Source of the DNA: Spirochaetales bacterium | GTDB lineage: Bacteria; Spirochaetota; Spirochaetia; SZUA-6; JAFGRV01 | Length of the DNA stretch: 49,090 bases | Direction of reading: 5' to 3' | Assembly (NCBI GenBank): GCA_016928415.1 | Contig: JAFGKU010000018.1 | Span: forward strand, 1-49,090 | Part shown: piece after piece, positions 26,178-34,233 of the stretch | How positions within the stretch are numbered: position 1 is the stretch's first letter | Layout of the letters: each line of letters begins with the position of its first letter | The notes under the pieces: model-generated | Seen by the model: only the letters and a program-made list of their open reading frames with translations | What the model was told of the DNA's origin: nothing | The model's database searches: none | Position numbers and translations under genes: made by a program

Positions 26178-27073
26178 TTTTTCTTCCTTTTTCCCGTAAT
26201 TTCATCCAGCAATGACGCAAAGGTATTACCCAGGAAAACGCCAAAACCCGTCCCTTCGGTGAAAAGTGAAAATGACCGAATCAGGACCGTGGTGCCACCG
26301 ACGATGATACCGAACAACATCTGCGCCAATGGCTTTTTGGGAGACGTTACGGGGTCCGTGGCCATGAAAACGGCAACAAAGAGAAAGCTGCCCGACAACA
26401 GGGCGGGGAGTGTGCCCTGGGCTACCGGTACATTTAAAAGATCCAGAACGAATGTCAGGAGGATACCGCTGAGTATGGTGGAAAGCATCGTTATCCAGCT
26501 TGCCGATTTTGTCGCTATCAGGTAAATGCCGGCGAGGAGGATGAGGATGATCTGGCTTTCCCCGAAGGAACCGGGCCTGATGCCCGTTATCATCGGGATA
26601 AGGTCTATTCCGCTGCCCATCCTGAGTTCGTGCAGCGGGGTGGCAAGGGTCACGGCATCGATCCCGAAGTTCCCGGCGGAGATCCAGCCCTCGGTCATGA
26701 AGGCGGGAAAGGTGATGTATATGAAGAGACGCCCTGCAATGGCGGGATTAAAGATGTTCCTGCCGAAACCGCCGAAAATTTCCTTGCCCACCATCACGGC
26801 AAACACGATACCAATCAATGCTATCCACCAGGGCAGGTCCGGCGGAAGGGACAGGAGATAGAGACTGCAGGTGACAAAAACCGCTTCCGTGGCGTTTTTT
26901 TTCCGTGTAAATTTTTCAAACAGGAATTCACAGAGAAACCCGGCGGGGAACACCACCGCCGCCAGGATCAACAGTCTGAAACCATACAGGTAGCCGGCGA
27001 AAAGGAAAATGGGCAGTAAAGACAGGAGAACCCTCCGCATGACCTTCTGTTTTTGTAATACATTTTCCAGCAT
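26174..27073 (-). CDS. nqrB: Na+-NQR subunit B (short form)
   Basis: A 299-aa polytopic membrane protein. GKEIFGGFGRNIFNPA (97-111) is the NqrB rather than the RnfD version of this loop. The expected flavinylation site reads D139-A-V-T-L-A-T145, with Leu where Gly or Ala is usual; FMN on Thr145 is still likely. GSFGES (169-173) matches the family. At 299 residues it is about 100 shorter than typical NqrB, the missing part being the N-terminal region that lies near NqrA in known structures. It is the first gene of the operon, where nqrA is normally found. Confidence 0.88.
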   Translation of the reverse strand: MLENVLQKQKVMRRVLLSLLPIFLFAGYLYGFRLLILAAVVFPAGFLCEFLFEKFTRKKNATEAVFVTCSLYLLSLPPDLPWWIALIGIVFAVMVGKEIFGGFGRNIFNPAIAGRLFIYITFPAFMTEGWISAGNFGIDAVTLATPLHELRMGSGIDLIPMITGIRPGSFGESQIILILLAGIYLIATKSASWITMLSTILSGILLTFVLDLLNVPVAQGTLPALLSGSFLFVAVFMATDPVTSPKKPLAQMLFGIIVGGTTVLIRSFSLFTEGTGFGVFLGNTFASLLDEITGKRKKK

Positions 27074-27115
27074 AGACGGATTTTTTCTCCCCTCTTCGAA
27101 TTACGAGTTAATATG

Positions 27116-27144
27116 ACTTTAAAGAAATCGAATGAAAAAGGCAA
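27116..27144 (-). promoter_or_regulatory. Promoter of the nqr operon
   Basis: Read leftward: TTGCCT (27139-27144), 17-base spacer, TAAAGT (27116-27121). It gives a leader of about 36 bases containing GAGGGGAG before nqrB. Confidence 0.45.
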
Positions 27145-27161
27145 GGGTGACACGATTTTTT

Positions 27162-28460
27162 TTAGGTTAATGGTTTTTTATTATCACTTATGTCTTTTTG
27201 ATGTTTTTCAATAAAAGAAAGAGAGCCTTCCGTGTTTGTCGCCTTTCCAAAACTCAGCCAGCCCTCTTCCCCCGAACCGATCCTGTCCCGGATGGCCTTG
27301 ATCGTCTCGGCGGCGTCCTGTTTCAGGATGAAGTGACGTATATTGTGGAGCGGTTCGATGGTTTCGTATGTCCCGCATTTTTTCAGTGCCCGGATAATGT
27401 TCCTGGCATAGGTTAAATCGTTCGGGGAATTTTCTGAAGTGAGTGCCGCTTTAAGTTCCTTACGCAGTGAAGGTTCGACCCTGTCGTTACCCATTTCCCT
27501 GAAATATTCCATTAAGGCCGTTTTGACCTCAATGCTTTCTTCACCAGGCAGCCGTTCCTGCAGGAATTCCATCAGGCTGCCGTCGCCGATTTCCTTCAGC
27601 CGGTTAATTATCAGTTTCCGCAAGGAGGGCGTTCCCGTTTCATAGAGATTGCTTATAACAGGATACCTTCCCGTGTTTAGAAGGAGCGCCGCTTTAAAGC
27701 GGATTACCGGGTCCTTGTCCTCAAGTGCGGCCGTCATGGTGGGGTCATCGGCGGGCAGCTTAACGGCGGCATCGGCTAACGCATCGAGCAGCCTGTACTT
27801 CACTCCCTGCTCTGATTCGGTCAGGTAGTTGTTTTTTATTACCTCGACGGCATTTTCTCCCCGGCAAAGCGTTTTTGCCAGTTCCAAAAGCATATCAAGG
27901 GTTAATGATATTTTTTTTGCCGACCCCATCGCCATAAATTCAATGGAGAGGTTCAATGCCTTTTCCGTTATGCTGAAATAACCGGAGTAAGCCGACTGCA
28001 TGAAGTCCTTGATCATTTCGCGGACCGGCTTGTTCAATACTGAAAGGAGCCAGGTAACATCGTTCCCCTTTATCCGCACAATGTCATCAAAATAAGGGTC
28101 GCCGATTTGAATGTCATCAACGCCGAAGTACCGTTTAAATTCGGTTATAAAACCTTCGGAGGAAATGGAGAAGGCCGGGAGCTTTTTCTCCGGCAGCAAT
28201 ATTTCGTAGGTGAGCGTAAAAACGCTTATCTCCTCGTGGGATACAAGTTTTTTTTTGATAAACACAGGAAAATCCCCGACTTTGCCGGTTATGGCCGGGT
28301 ACAGGTGATCCCCGGTGCGTTCCAGCCCGAATTGAACGGCCACCTTCTGCAAAAGAGGCATAAAATGATCCTTTTCCGTTTTATCCCCTTTATTAAAATA
28401 ACTGAGAATGATAAACCCCACAATAAAAACACCGCCGAGGAAAATATATATGTATTCCAC
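27162..28460 (-). CDS. Membrane-anchored protein with HEAT-like helical repeats
   Basis: A 432-aa protein from the GTG at 28460. One N-terminal membrane segment (about 3-22) is followed by a charged linker, a mixed region (about 35-180), and helical repeats from about 190 to 415 of HEAT/ARM type (for example DPVIRFKAALLLNTG and KTALMEYFREMG). Function unknown; such proteins are scaffolds. The frame is open to 28706, but that stretch contains a near-consensus promoter and overlaps the divergent gene, so it is not counted. GTG lies seven bases below the -10 box, implying a leaderless mRNA; the next Met would remove the membrane anchor. Confidence 0.65.
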   Translation of the reverse strand: MEYIYIFLGGVFIVGFIILSYFNKGDKTEKDHFMPLLQKVAVQFGLERTGDHLYPAITGKVGDFPVFIKKKLVSHEEISVFTLTYEILLPEKKLPAFSISSEGFITEFKRYFGVDDIQIGDPYFDDIVRIKGNDVTWLLSVLNKPVREMIKDFMQSAYSGYFSITEKALNLSIEFMAMGSAKKISLTLDMLLELAKTLCRGENAVEVIKNNYLTESEQGVKYRLLDALADAAVKLPADDPTMTAALEDKDPVIRFKAALLLNTGRYPVISNLYETGTPSLRKLIINRLKEIGDGSLMEFLQERLPGEESIEVKTALMEYFREMGNDRVEPSLRKELKAALTSENSPNDLTYARNIIRALKKCGTYETIEPLHNIRHFILKQDAAETIKAIRDRIGSGEEGWLSFGKATNTEGSLSFIEKHQKDISDNKKPLT

Positions 28461-28467
28461 GAAGGTT

Positions 28468-28495
28468 ATTATAGCCCGGTTAGGTAATATATCAA
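28468..28495 (-). promoter_or_regulatory. Promoter of the HEAT-like gene, abutting its start codon
   Basis: Read leftward: TTGATA (28490-28495), 16-base spacer, perfect TATAAT (28468-28473). The GTG start at 28460 is seven bases further, where transcription should begin. Confidence 0.55.
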
Positions 28496-28680
28496 GGGGG
28501 TAGTTTTCAAATCCATAAACACCGAGGACACCGAAGGAAGATGAGATAGCCGGATCAAGAACATCGGCTTTCAAGAAATATCCATTCGCATGAAACCGGC
28601 TAATGCCGATAATATAACGGAGTAATATATTTATCCGGTTATAGCCGTTCTTTCGTGCTATATTACTTTTAGAGGTTAAG

Positions 28681-29838
28681 ATGAAAACAAGATTAATTTT
28701 ATGCATATACCTGGTTTTATTCCTGCTGACAGGTCTTTCCGGTGAAGAGGTCTCTGTCGAGGGACGGGATTATTTTCTTGACATTCCGGAAGGGTGGAAG
28801 GTGATGGATGCGAGCGAACTTTCCGCCGTCAGTTTCACCGATCCGGCACGGAAGGCCATTTTACAGGTCATAACCTTTACCGGGACGTCTTTTCCGGATG
28901 TGGAAAGTATCTTCCGGCATATCAAGACCCAGCTGAAAACAAGCGGGGATGGGGCGTTTTTTACCTACAACGGAAGGGATGCCTGCATTGCCGATCTCAC
29001 CTTTGCCGCGGGCGGAGGGGATGCCAGGGGATATTTTATCTGCATCAATGATGATGTCTCGGCGGTAAAAAAGGATTTTATCCTCATGGCCTACGTGGAT
29101 GCGGCGTCCTATGATGCGTATGCCCCGTATATCCTTTCCGTGCTCGATTCGTTCTCCATAGACAGAAAATCGCGGGTTCTTCCGGGACCGGTCAGCCAGT
29201 TTTTTTATCCCCACCCGGGACCACAGGCTGAGGATACAGCCGTTACCATAAACGGGAAACAATATTTTGTGGAGATTGACAGGAACGAAATAGAAGCCTC
29301 CCAGCTCGTTGTTGAACGGGAGGCGCTTATTCTTTCCGCCTATCCCAAGGGAAGCTTAAAGGCATGGAACCGGTTTTTCAGGATGATCTACAGGGATAAT
29401 GTCGGTCGGCTTGCCCCCTATTACGGGTTGTTCAAAACCCTTCTTGCCGGCAAAAGCCAATTGGAAACGGCACAGGCTTTACTGTCCTGGGTCCAGGGAT
29501 TCGAATATGTGCGGATAAACAGCATCTCCGATATCCTGTCGCCTTTCAATACGGCCCTGAGCGGGAGAGGGGATTGTGACTCCCGGGCCGTTCTTTACAT
29601 CTCCCTGCTTCATTATTTCGGAATCGATGCGGTGCTGTTCGTCTCATTGGAATACAGTCATGCGGGAGCCGGCGTTCATCTTGACGTGCGGTGTACCGGC
29701 GCCAGGATTGCCTTCGAAGGAAGGGAGTATATGTTCGCCGAAGTGACGGCTGATGTGAACCTCGGTATGGTGGACCAGACCATGGCCAACCCGGACAAGT
29801 GGATTCCCATGCGTCTGGAGATGACCGAAGGTAATTAG
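28681..29838 (+). CDS. Secreted protein with transglutaminase-like (papain-fold) domain
   Basis: A 385-aa protein with a clear signal peptide (hydrophobic 4-19, LTGLSG). Residues about 25-165 form an N-terminal beta-rich domain of PsbP/DUF1795-like appearance. From about 230 the sequence matches transglutaminase-like proteins: RGDCDSRA with candidate catalytic Cys299, SHAGAGVH with candidate His327, and an Asp near AEVTAD. Such domains act as peptidases or cross-linkers in the periplasm. AGAGG precedes the ATG. It is divergent from the HEAT-like gene with about 220 bases between. Confidence 0.72.
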   Translation: MKTRLILCIYLVLFLLTGLSGEEVSVEGRDYFLDIPEGWKVMDASELSAVSFTDPARKAILQVITFTGTSFPDVESIFRHIKTQLKTSGDGAFFTYNGRDACIADLTFAAGGGDARGYFICINDDVSAVKKDFILMAYVDAASYDAYAPYILSVLDSFSIDRKSRVLPGPVSQFFYPHPGPQAEDTAVTINGKQYFVEIDRNEIEASQLVVEREALILSAYPKGSLKAWNRFFRMIYRDNVGRLAPYYGLFKTLLAGKSQLETAQALLSWVQGFEYVRINSISDILSPFNTALSGRGDCDSRAVLYISLLHYFGIDAVLFVSLEYSHAGAGVHLDVRCTGARIAFEGREYMFAEVTADVNLGMVDQTMANPDKWIPMRLEMTEGN

Positions 29839-29877
29839 CGTGTGGGCACTTTTAAAACTATTGAATTATCTTGGGCA

Positions 29878-29946
29878 ACCTCTAAAAACCCCTATTAAAA
29901 AGGATTTTGATTCGGCAGACGGCTCTAAGAGGAGGTTTTTAGAGGT
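29878..29946 (+). repeat. 13-bp inverted repeat covering the ribosome-binding site of the next gene
   Basis: ACCTCTAAAAACC (29878-29890) pairs perfectly with GGTTTTTAGAGGT (29934-29946), 43 bases apart. The second arm contains the AGAGGT Shine-Dalgarno of the M14 gene at 29951, so pairing would hide it. It may be a regulatory hairpin or the ends of a small inserted repeat. Confidence 0.5.
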
Positions 29947-29950
29947 GCTT

Positions 29951-30565
29951 ATGTGTCATAAAAATATAATCCGGCTTTCTTCCCTGGTACTGGCTTTGAC
30001 CGCCTTATCAGCTTCTACATCCATGTCAGCCCTGGAAACCGGCGGAAACGCGGTTGTGTCCCTTGTGATCGGGCATTCAGTTGAAAACAGGCAGTTGACC
30101 GTTACACGGGTCGGATTCGGGAAAGGTACGGCCTGCGTTCTAGTAGGCGCCGTTCACGGCGAAGAGGTTAATACTTTCCTATGCGTGGATGCCCTGAGGG
30201 AAAAATACGCTGCGCATCCCGAACTTGTGCCGGGTTCGTTCACCCTTTTTTTTCTTCCCGCACTCAACCCGGACGGCATTGCCGTCAAACGGCGGTTGAA
30301 CTCGCACGAGGTGGACCTGAACAGGAATTTTCCATCTAAAGACTGGCTGGCAGATGCGTTTGACATGAAGCGTACGGTGAAAGGGTTTGGCGGAACGGGT
30401 CCCGCCTCCGAACCGGAGGTAAGGGCGTTTGTCGTTTTCCTCCTGGAAACGGTGAAGCCGGATTTTGAAGAGGTTCGTGTTATGGCGTTTCACTCAGCGG
30501 CGCCGCCGGTGGGCTACATGCAGCCCGGGCATTCCAGTTTGACAATACCGCATTCGAACACTTAA
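29951..30565 (+). pseudogene. M14-family zinc carboxypeptidase, C-terminally truncated
   Basis: A 204-aa product starting at the ATG with GAGGTG five bases upstream; a signal peptide follows (residues 6-22). Zinc ligands are His69 and Glu72 (HGEE) and His181 (FHS); the substrate-binding NRNFP motif lies at 124-128. The M14 fold normally continues for about 80-100 residues after the third ligand and ends with the catalytic Glu; here the frame stops 23 residues after His181 and that Glu is missing. From about 30529 the +1 frame reads AFQFDNTAFEHLK and then also stops, so a frameshift alone does not restore it. Probably a decayed murein or peptide carboxypeptidase. Confidence 0.65.
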
Positions 30566-30599
30566 AGTAAACAATAAGCCGTCCCCTTCGACGGTTGAC

Positions 30600-31616
30600 T
30601 TAATAGATCTGTTCGGCAAGCACTTCCGGAGGCTGCATCAGCATTTTAATATACTGCGACCGCCTGTAGGCCCGGCTGTCTTTTTTACTGAGCGTCTCAC
30701 GGCTCATCCTGCCCTTGAAATCATCGATTTTCCCGTATCCCCTGGTTTCCATCCATTCCCTTATCCCGTCAAGGATCGTTGTTATGTGGGATGTCCCGTT
30801 CCTGTACAGCGTGGTTACCACCTGGACGGCGTCCGCCCCGGCAAGGATCAGTTTAACGGCGTCCTGTGCGTTCAATATTCCCGTACTGCCGCAGATGGAT
30901 CCGGAAACCTTGCCGAAGAGTATCCCGGCATACGTCAGCGGCAGGAGGCTGTCCGCGCTCTGGCTGAACGTGAACGGATAGACCATTTCATTGTGATCGA
31001 TATCGATGTCCGCCCGGAAGAAACGGTTGAATAGCACGAACCCGGCAATTCCCGATTGATCGGCGCGCATGACAAAGTTGGCAATGTTCGTATAGAGCGG
31101 CCCGATTTTTACGCTGACCGGGATTTTCAACTTGTTTTTGATTCTGGCCAACAGATCCAATTGCGCCTGCTCGATGAATTCGGACGATTCCAGGTGGAAA
31201 GAGGACAGGGAACTGATATTCAGTTCCAGGGCATCAACCCCTGTCTGTTCGATCAGCTTGGCGTACTCGATCCAGGTGTTTTCATTGACGGCGTTGAGGC
31301 TTGCGATAACGGGAATGGAAACAGCCTCCTTGGTTTTCCTGAGCCAGAATAAATGCTGCTCCGGACCCTTTTCCCTGAGATTGGGATGGGTGGTGATCAT
31401 TTCCGCATGGATTTCGTTGTATTCACTCAATTCTTTCCTTAGTTTCATCGCTTCCAGCTGTATTTCTTCCTCAAAGAGGGATTTACAGACAATGGCCCCC
31501 GCCCCCGCGTCTTCTATGTTTTTTATGGTTGTGAGGTTGGAAGTCAGTCCGGAAGCACCGGCGATGACAGGATTATCCAGGTCAAGTCCCAGGTAATTAA
31601 CTGATAAGTCACTCAT
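30600..31616 (-). CDS. Dihydroorotate dehydrogenase-like flavoprotein
   Basis: A 338-aa TIM-barrel protein of the PyrD-like group. ATG 31616 has AAAGGAG upstream; an in-frame extension to 31640 begins with TTG. It opens LSVNYLGLDLDNPVIAGASGLT, with the FMN-contact patterns PVIASLNA, ELNIS, VSVKIGP and CGSTGI in barrel order. Proteins of this type annotated 'dihydroorotate dehydrogenase-like' in anaerobes differ from true PyrD in the catalytic loop, so the substrate is uncertain. No other pyrimidine gene lies nearby. It converges on the M14 gene with 34 bases between. Confidence 0.8.
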   Translation of the reverse strand: MSDLSVNYLGLDLDNPVIAGASGLTSNLTTIKNIEDAGAGAIVCKSLFEEEIQLEAMKLRKELSEYNEIHAEMITTHPNLREKGPEQHLFWLRKTKEAVSIPVIASLNAVNENTWIEYAKLIEQTGVDALELNISSLSSFHLESSEFIEQAQLDLLARIKNKLKIPVSVKIGPLYTNIANFVMRADQSGIAGFVLFNRFFRADIDIDHNEMVYPFTFSQSADSLLPLTYAGILFGKVSGSICGSTGILNAQDAVKLILAGADAVQVVTTLYRNGTSHITTILDGIREWMETRGYGKIDDFKGRMSRETLSKKDSRAYRRSQYIKMLMQPPEVLAEQIY

Positions 31617-31672
31617 GTCATTCTCCTTTCCTGTTTTCAATGTACTAAAAATTATAAATTTATGACAGATTT

Positions 31673-31719
31673 ACTAATATTTAATTAGTGCCACGAAGCT
31701 TTCTATTTTAGAAAATAGA
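31673..31719. promoter_or_regulatory. Two palindromes upstream of the dihydroorotate-dehydrogenase-like gene
   Basis: ACTAAT (31673-31678) / ATTAGT (31684-31689), and TCTATTTT (31702-31709) / AAAATAGA (31712-31719) around a 2-base centre. They lie 57-103 bases before the start at 31616 and could be operators. No T run follows in the right place for a terminator. Confidence 0.35.
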
Positions 31720-31808
31720 TGTGTATTTTGTTAATATTTATCGTGATTTATGAAATTTTCACCACATATTTCCGGTATTCGCTGAAAAATAAAAAGCTTC
31801 ATGACAGT

Positions 31809-31848
31809 AAAAAAAAAAGCCCCTGCATTCTGCCGGGAATGCAGGGGC
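31809..31848 (-). terminator. Intrinsic terminator of the beta-helix gene
   Basis: A GC-rich stem, GCCCCTGCATTC (31819-31830) pairing with GAATGCAGGGGC (31837-31848), followed on the minus strand by a T run (31809-31818). It lies 24 bases after the stop of the beta-helix gene. Confidence 0.88.
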
Positions 31849-31872
31849 CCGGATAAGCTTACTGAATGAATT

Positions 31873-33651
31873 TTAATTTGCCGTAATGGCATCAATATCA
31901 ATGACGATTTGCGGGCCCTTGCCGAAGTTTATCCTCGCCCCCGCTTTTTTTATGACGCCTTTAATAACAAAGGAAAAGCTGCTGGCCTTTTTCTTGTCCG
32001 TACTCGCCTTTTTGGCCTTTTTCTGCACGTAGTCCAATGCCGCGGAACCGAGTTTTATATAACCCATTAAAGGATAATCATCCTTGTTCATGGCCGCGAT
32101 TTTTCTCAGTTTCAGTATTTTATGGCTGCTTTTATCCGCTCCCTCCATGTAGGGAATCGCCTTATCACCGAATCCCGATACAAAGAGTGTGTCCCAGCCC
32201 ATGTAATACGCTTCCAATTCCACTGCCTGACCGATCATGGAGTCGCCCTCGTTCCAGATCGTTTCCCAGTCGGTTTTTTCATATTCCCTGTCCGCTGTTG
32301 AAACGTCCGTTGTGCCGTCTTCCGGGCTTTCGGCGCCGGATATGAGGATGCCTTTCATAATGGGGAAATCGCCATCGACCAGCACACCCCTGCCTTTAAG
32401 GCTGTCGTTCCCGGGGTTAAAGAATGTTCCTTTCAGGATATTTTCAAAGGGATACCATGTGCCATGATTTTTATCATGTAGTTTAATCCCGCTTTTTGAG
32501 GGCAGGCCAGCGTTTTTTTTCAATTTAGCATACAGGTCCATGTCAACCATACCGTTGGAAGGATCGTCGTCCGGTATGACGGAGACGTAGCGTTTGAACC
32601 AGGCCTTGTCGAACTTGTATATTGGCGCCTCATTATCGTTATCCGCTGCTTCAAGGTGCGTTTCTTCAAGATCGGAGACGGCATCGATATTGATGCTTGC
32701 CGTCAGGTCCGTCATGTAGATTGTCGCCACCCCGCCCCGCATCTGGGAAACCGAGTTATTCATGAAGTGGATCCATTTTTCCGCGTTGAAATTCCGTTCA
32801 TCCTTGAACGTATAACCCATGGACGCCTCGTTTCCCGCCGAAAGGTGGAAAATGTTCCCGGTAATCGTTATATCCGCCCTGCCGCTGTGCATGATGAAAG
32901 AACCGGCGCCGCGCTCCAGGCTGCAGCAGTTCCACACTGAAACAAACGTATTCTGTTTGATCGTTATGCGCGGGTGGGGATACCCTTCACCCATCAGGTC
33001 TCCCTTGCCGAACACGTCAATTCCGGCATAATTGACATTGACAAAGAGACTGTTTTCAACGCTGCTGCCGTCTCCCGTGAGCCTGACCGCGTAATTGGCC
33101 GTATTGGCAAAGACGCAATTCAGTATGTGGCAATCCATGTGCTCGAATACGATGACCGGTTCCATGTTGCTGGAAAGGGGTACGGACAAATTGCCTTTTT
33201 TATCGTACGCGTTCTGGCCTTTCCGGTCAAACCAGAAACCGTCTACCGTTGTACTCCGGTGATCGACGATGCTGCCGCTCTTCTTTACGCGTATATACGC
33301 GCCGTCAAAGGATGAGTTTTTCGATTTGGGATCTTCCGAAATGATCGTCGGGTATTTAAAGGGATTCCTTTCCGAGAATTTTCCGTCCTTGTAGCCCCCC
33401 ACGAGTGTCAGGCCGCGCTTATCGATGATAAGGTAACCCACTTTCAGCTTTCCCGTATAAACCCCTTTGGCCACGTGGATGACGTCGCCGATGAAAGCAT
33501 TGTCTATGGCCTTTTGAATTTCGTTGAACGGTTTTGCCAGGCTTCCATCGCCGGAAGAGCCCGGCCGCACATAAAGGTCTTTAGCCTGAAGCGAAAAAAC
33601 GCATAGCATTATTACAAGTGTTACCCATACAATATATTTCCTTTTTAGCAT
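31873..33651 (-). CDS. Secreted right-handed parallel beta-helix protein (DUF1565-like)
   Basis: A 592-aa protein. ATG 33651 is chosen since GGGAGG lies upstream and a signal peptide follows (hydrophobic 6-21, cleavage near LQA/KD); the frame extends to 33720 but would cross the promoter. The mature start DLYVRPGSSGDGS...PFNEIQKAID is the DUF1565 opening. Beta-helix coils follow to about 330 (RITIKQNTFVSVWN, TITGNIFHLSAG). Residues 330-592 are acidic and have no recognised domain. Probably binds or cleaves polysaccharide at the surface; catalytic residues are not evident. Confidence 0.75.
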   Translation of the reverse strand: MLKRKYIVWVTLVIMLCVFSLQAKDLYVRPGSSGDGSLAKPFNEIQKAIDNAFIGDVIHVAKGVYTGKLKVGYLIIDKRGLTLVGGYKDGKFSERNPFKYPTIISEDPKSKNSSFDGAYIRVKKSGSIVDHRSTTVDGFWFDRKGQNAYDKKGNLSVPLSSNMEPVIVFEHMDCHILNCVFANTANYAVRLTGDGSSVENSLFVNVNYAGIDVFGKGDLMGEGYPHPRITIKQNTFVSVWNCCSLERGAGSFIMHSGRADITITGNIFHLSAGNEASMGYTFKDERNFNAEKWIHFMNNSVSQMRGGVATIYMTDLTASINIDAVSDLEETHLEAADNDNEAPIYKFDKAWFKRYVSVIPDDDPSNGMVDMDLYAKLKKNAGLPSKSGIKLHDKNHGTWYPFENILKGTFFNPGNDSLKGRGVLVDGDFPIMKGILISGAESPEDGTTDVSTADREYEKTDWETIWNEGDSMIGQAVELEAYYMGWDTLFVSGFGDKAIPYMEGADKSSHKILKLRKIAAMNKDDYPLMGYIKLGSAALDYVQKKAKKASTDKKKASSFSFVIKGVIKKAGARINFGKGPQIVIDIDAITAN

Positions 33652-33675
33652 ATGTTTTGCATCCTCCCTGTAAAA

Positions 33676-33705
33676 AGTATAGGTATCCCGGTCATTAGCT
33701 GTCAA
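33676..33705 (-). promoter_or_regulatory. Promoter of the beta-helix gene
   Basis: Read leftward: consensus TTGACA (33700-33705), 18-base spacer, TATACT (33676-33681), leaving a leader of about 18 bases with GGGAGG. Confidence 0.65.
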
Positions 33706-33786
33706 GAAATTTATTGCCAATAGATACTTCTCTTGACCATTTACCCTGTATTTAATAGCTTGAATTCAGGTAGCAGGAGGTGAATT

Positions 33787-34119
33787 ATGTCAGAGAATGG
33801 TAATAAAAAGAGGATCTGGGTGGATCCTGACATTGACTGCAACTGTGATTGCGCCGAAGATGAAAGAGACGATTTTTTGCGTCTTACCTATGAAATACCC
33901 GGTGTTGATAAGGACAAAATCCATTTAAAAGTTATCAAAGACGCGGTACGGTTGATCGCCCACAGGGACGATGGCGATTATTTCAATGAATTCGCATTTC
34001 AATGCGAAGTGGATACTGAAAATGTGAAGGCCGCTTATGACAATGGGATATTGACGGTTGATGTCACCACTTTATGCCCCGATCCGTTCAAAGAAGCACA
34101 TGCTGTAAAAATTTATTGA
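33787..34119 (+). CDS. Small Hsp20/alpha-crystallin-like protein with CxCxC motif
   Basis: A 110-aa protein. The middle and end follow the alpha-crystallin (CS-like) pattern: LTYEIPGVDKDKIHLKV, a strand-rich centre and AYDNGILTVDV, the A-x-x-x-x-G-I/V-L motif. The N-terminal arm is short and carries Cys18, Cys20 and Cys22 (DCNCDC), unusual for Hsp20. The C-terminal IxI motif of large oligomeric Hsp20 is absent. AGGAGG precedes the ATG and a terminator follows, so it is a single-gene unit. Likely a small chaperone or adaptor; the cysteines suggest metal or redox control. Confidence 0.72.
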   Translation: MSENGNKKRIWVDPDIDCNCDCAEDERDDFLRLTYEIPGVDKDKIHLKVIKDAVRLIAHRDDGDYFNEFAFQCEVDTENVKAAYDNGILTVDVTTLCPDPFKEAHAVKIY

Positions 34120-34132
34120 TTTTTTTCTTGAA

Positions 34133-34166
34133 AGAGCTGTCCGTAAATATGACGGACAGCTCTTTT
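34133..34166 (+). terminator. Intrinsic terminator after the Hsp20-like gene
   Basis: AGAGCTGTCCGT (34133-34144) pairs perfectly with ACGGACAGCTCT (34152-34163), then a T run. It lies 13 bases after the stop. Confidence 0.9.
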
Positions 34167-34233
34167 AATCCGGGTATATTCCTGTCCATACTAAAATGGG
34201 CGTTCCAGGTGTTCCACTGTTTTAGGGGTGGTT

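Noticed and set aside
23241-27073. Reading the electron-transport operon as Rnf
   Set aside because: NqrF with its [2Fe-2S]/FAD/NAD modules is present, rnfB and rnfC are absent, and the NqrB loop GKEIFGG is of the Nqr type.
28461-28706. N-terminal extension of the HEAT-like gene
   Set aside because: Contains a near-consensus promoter for the gene itself and overlaps the start of the divergent gene.
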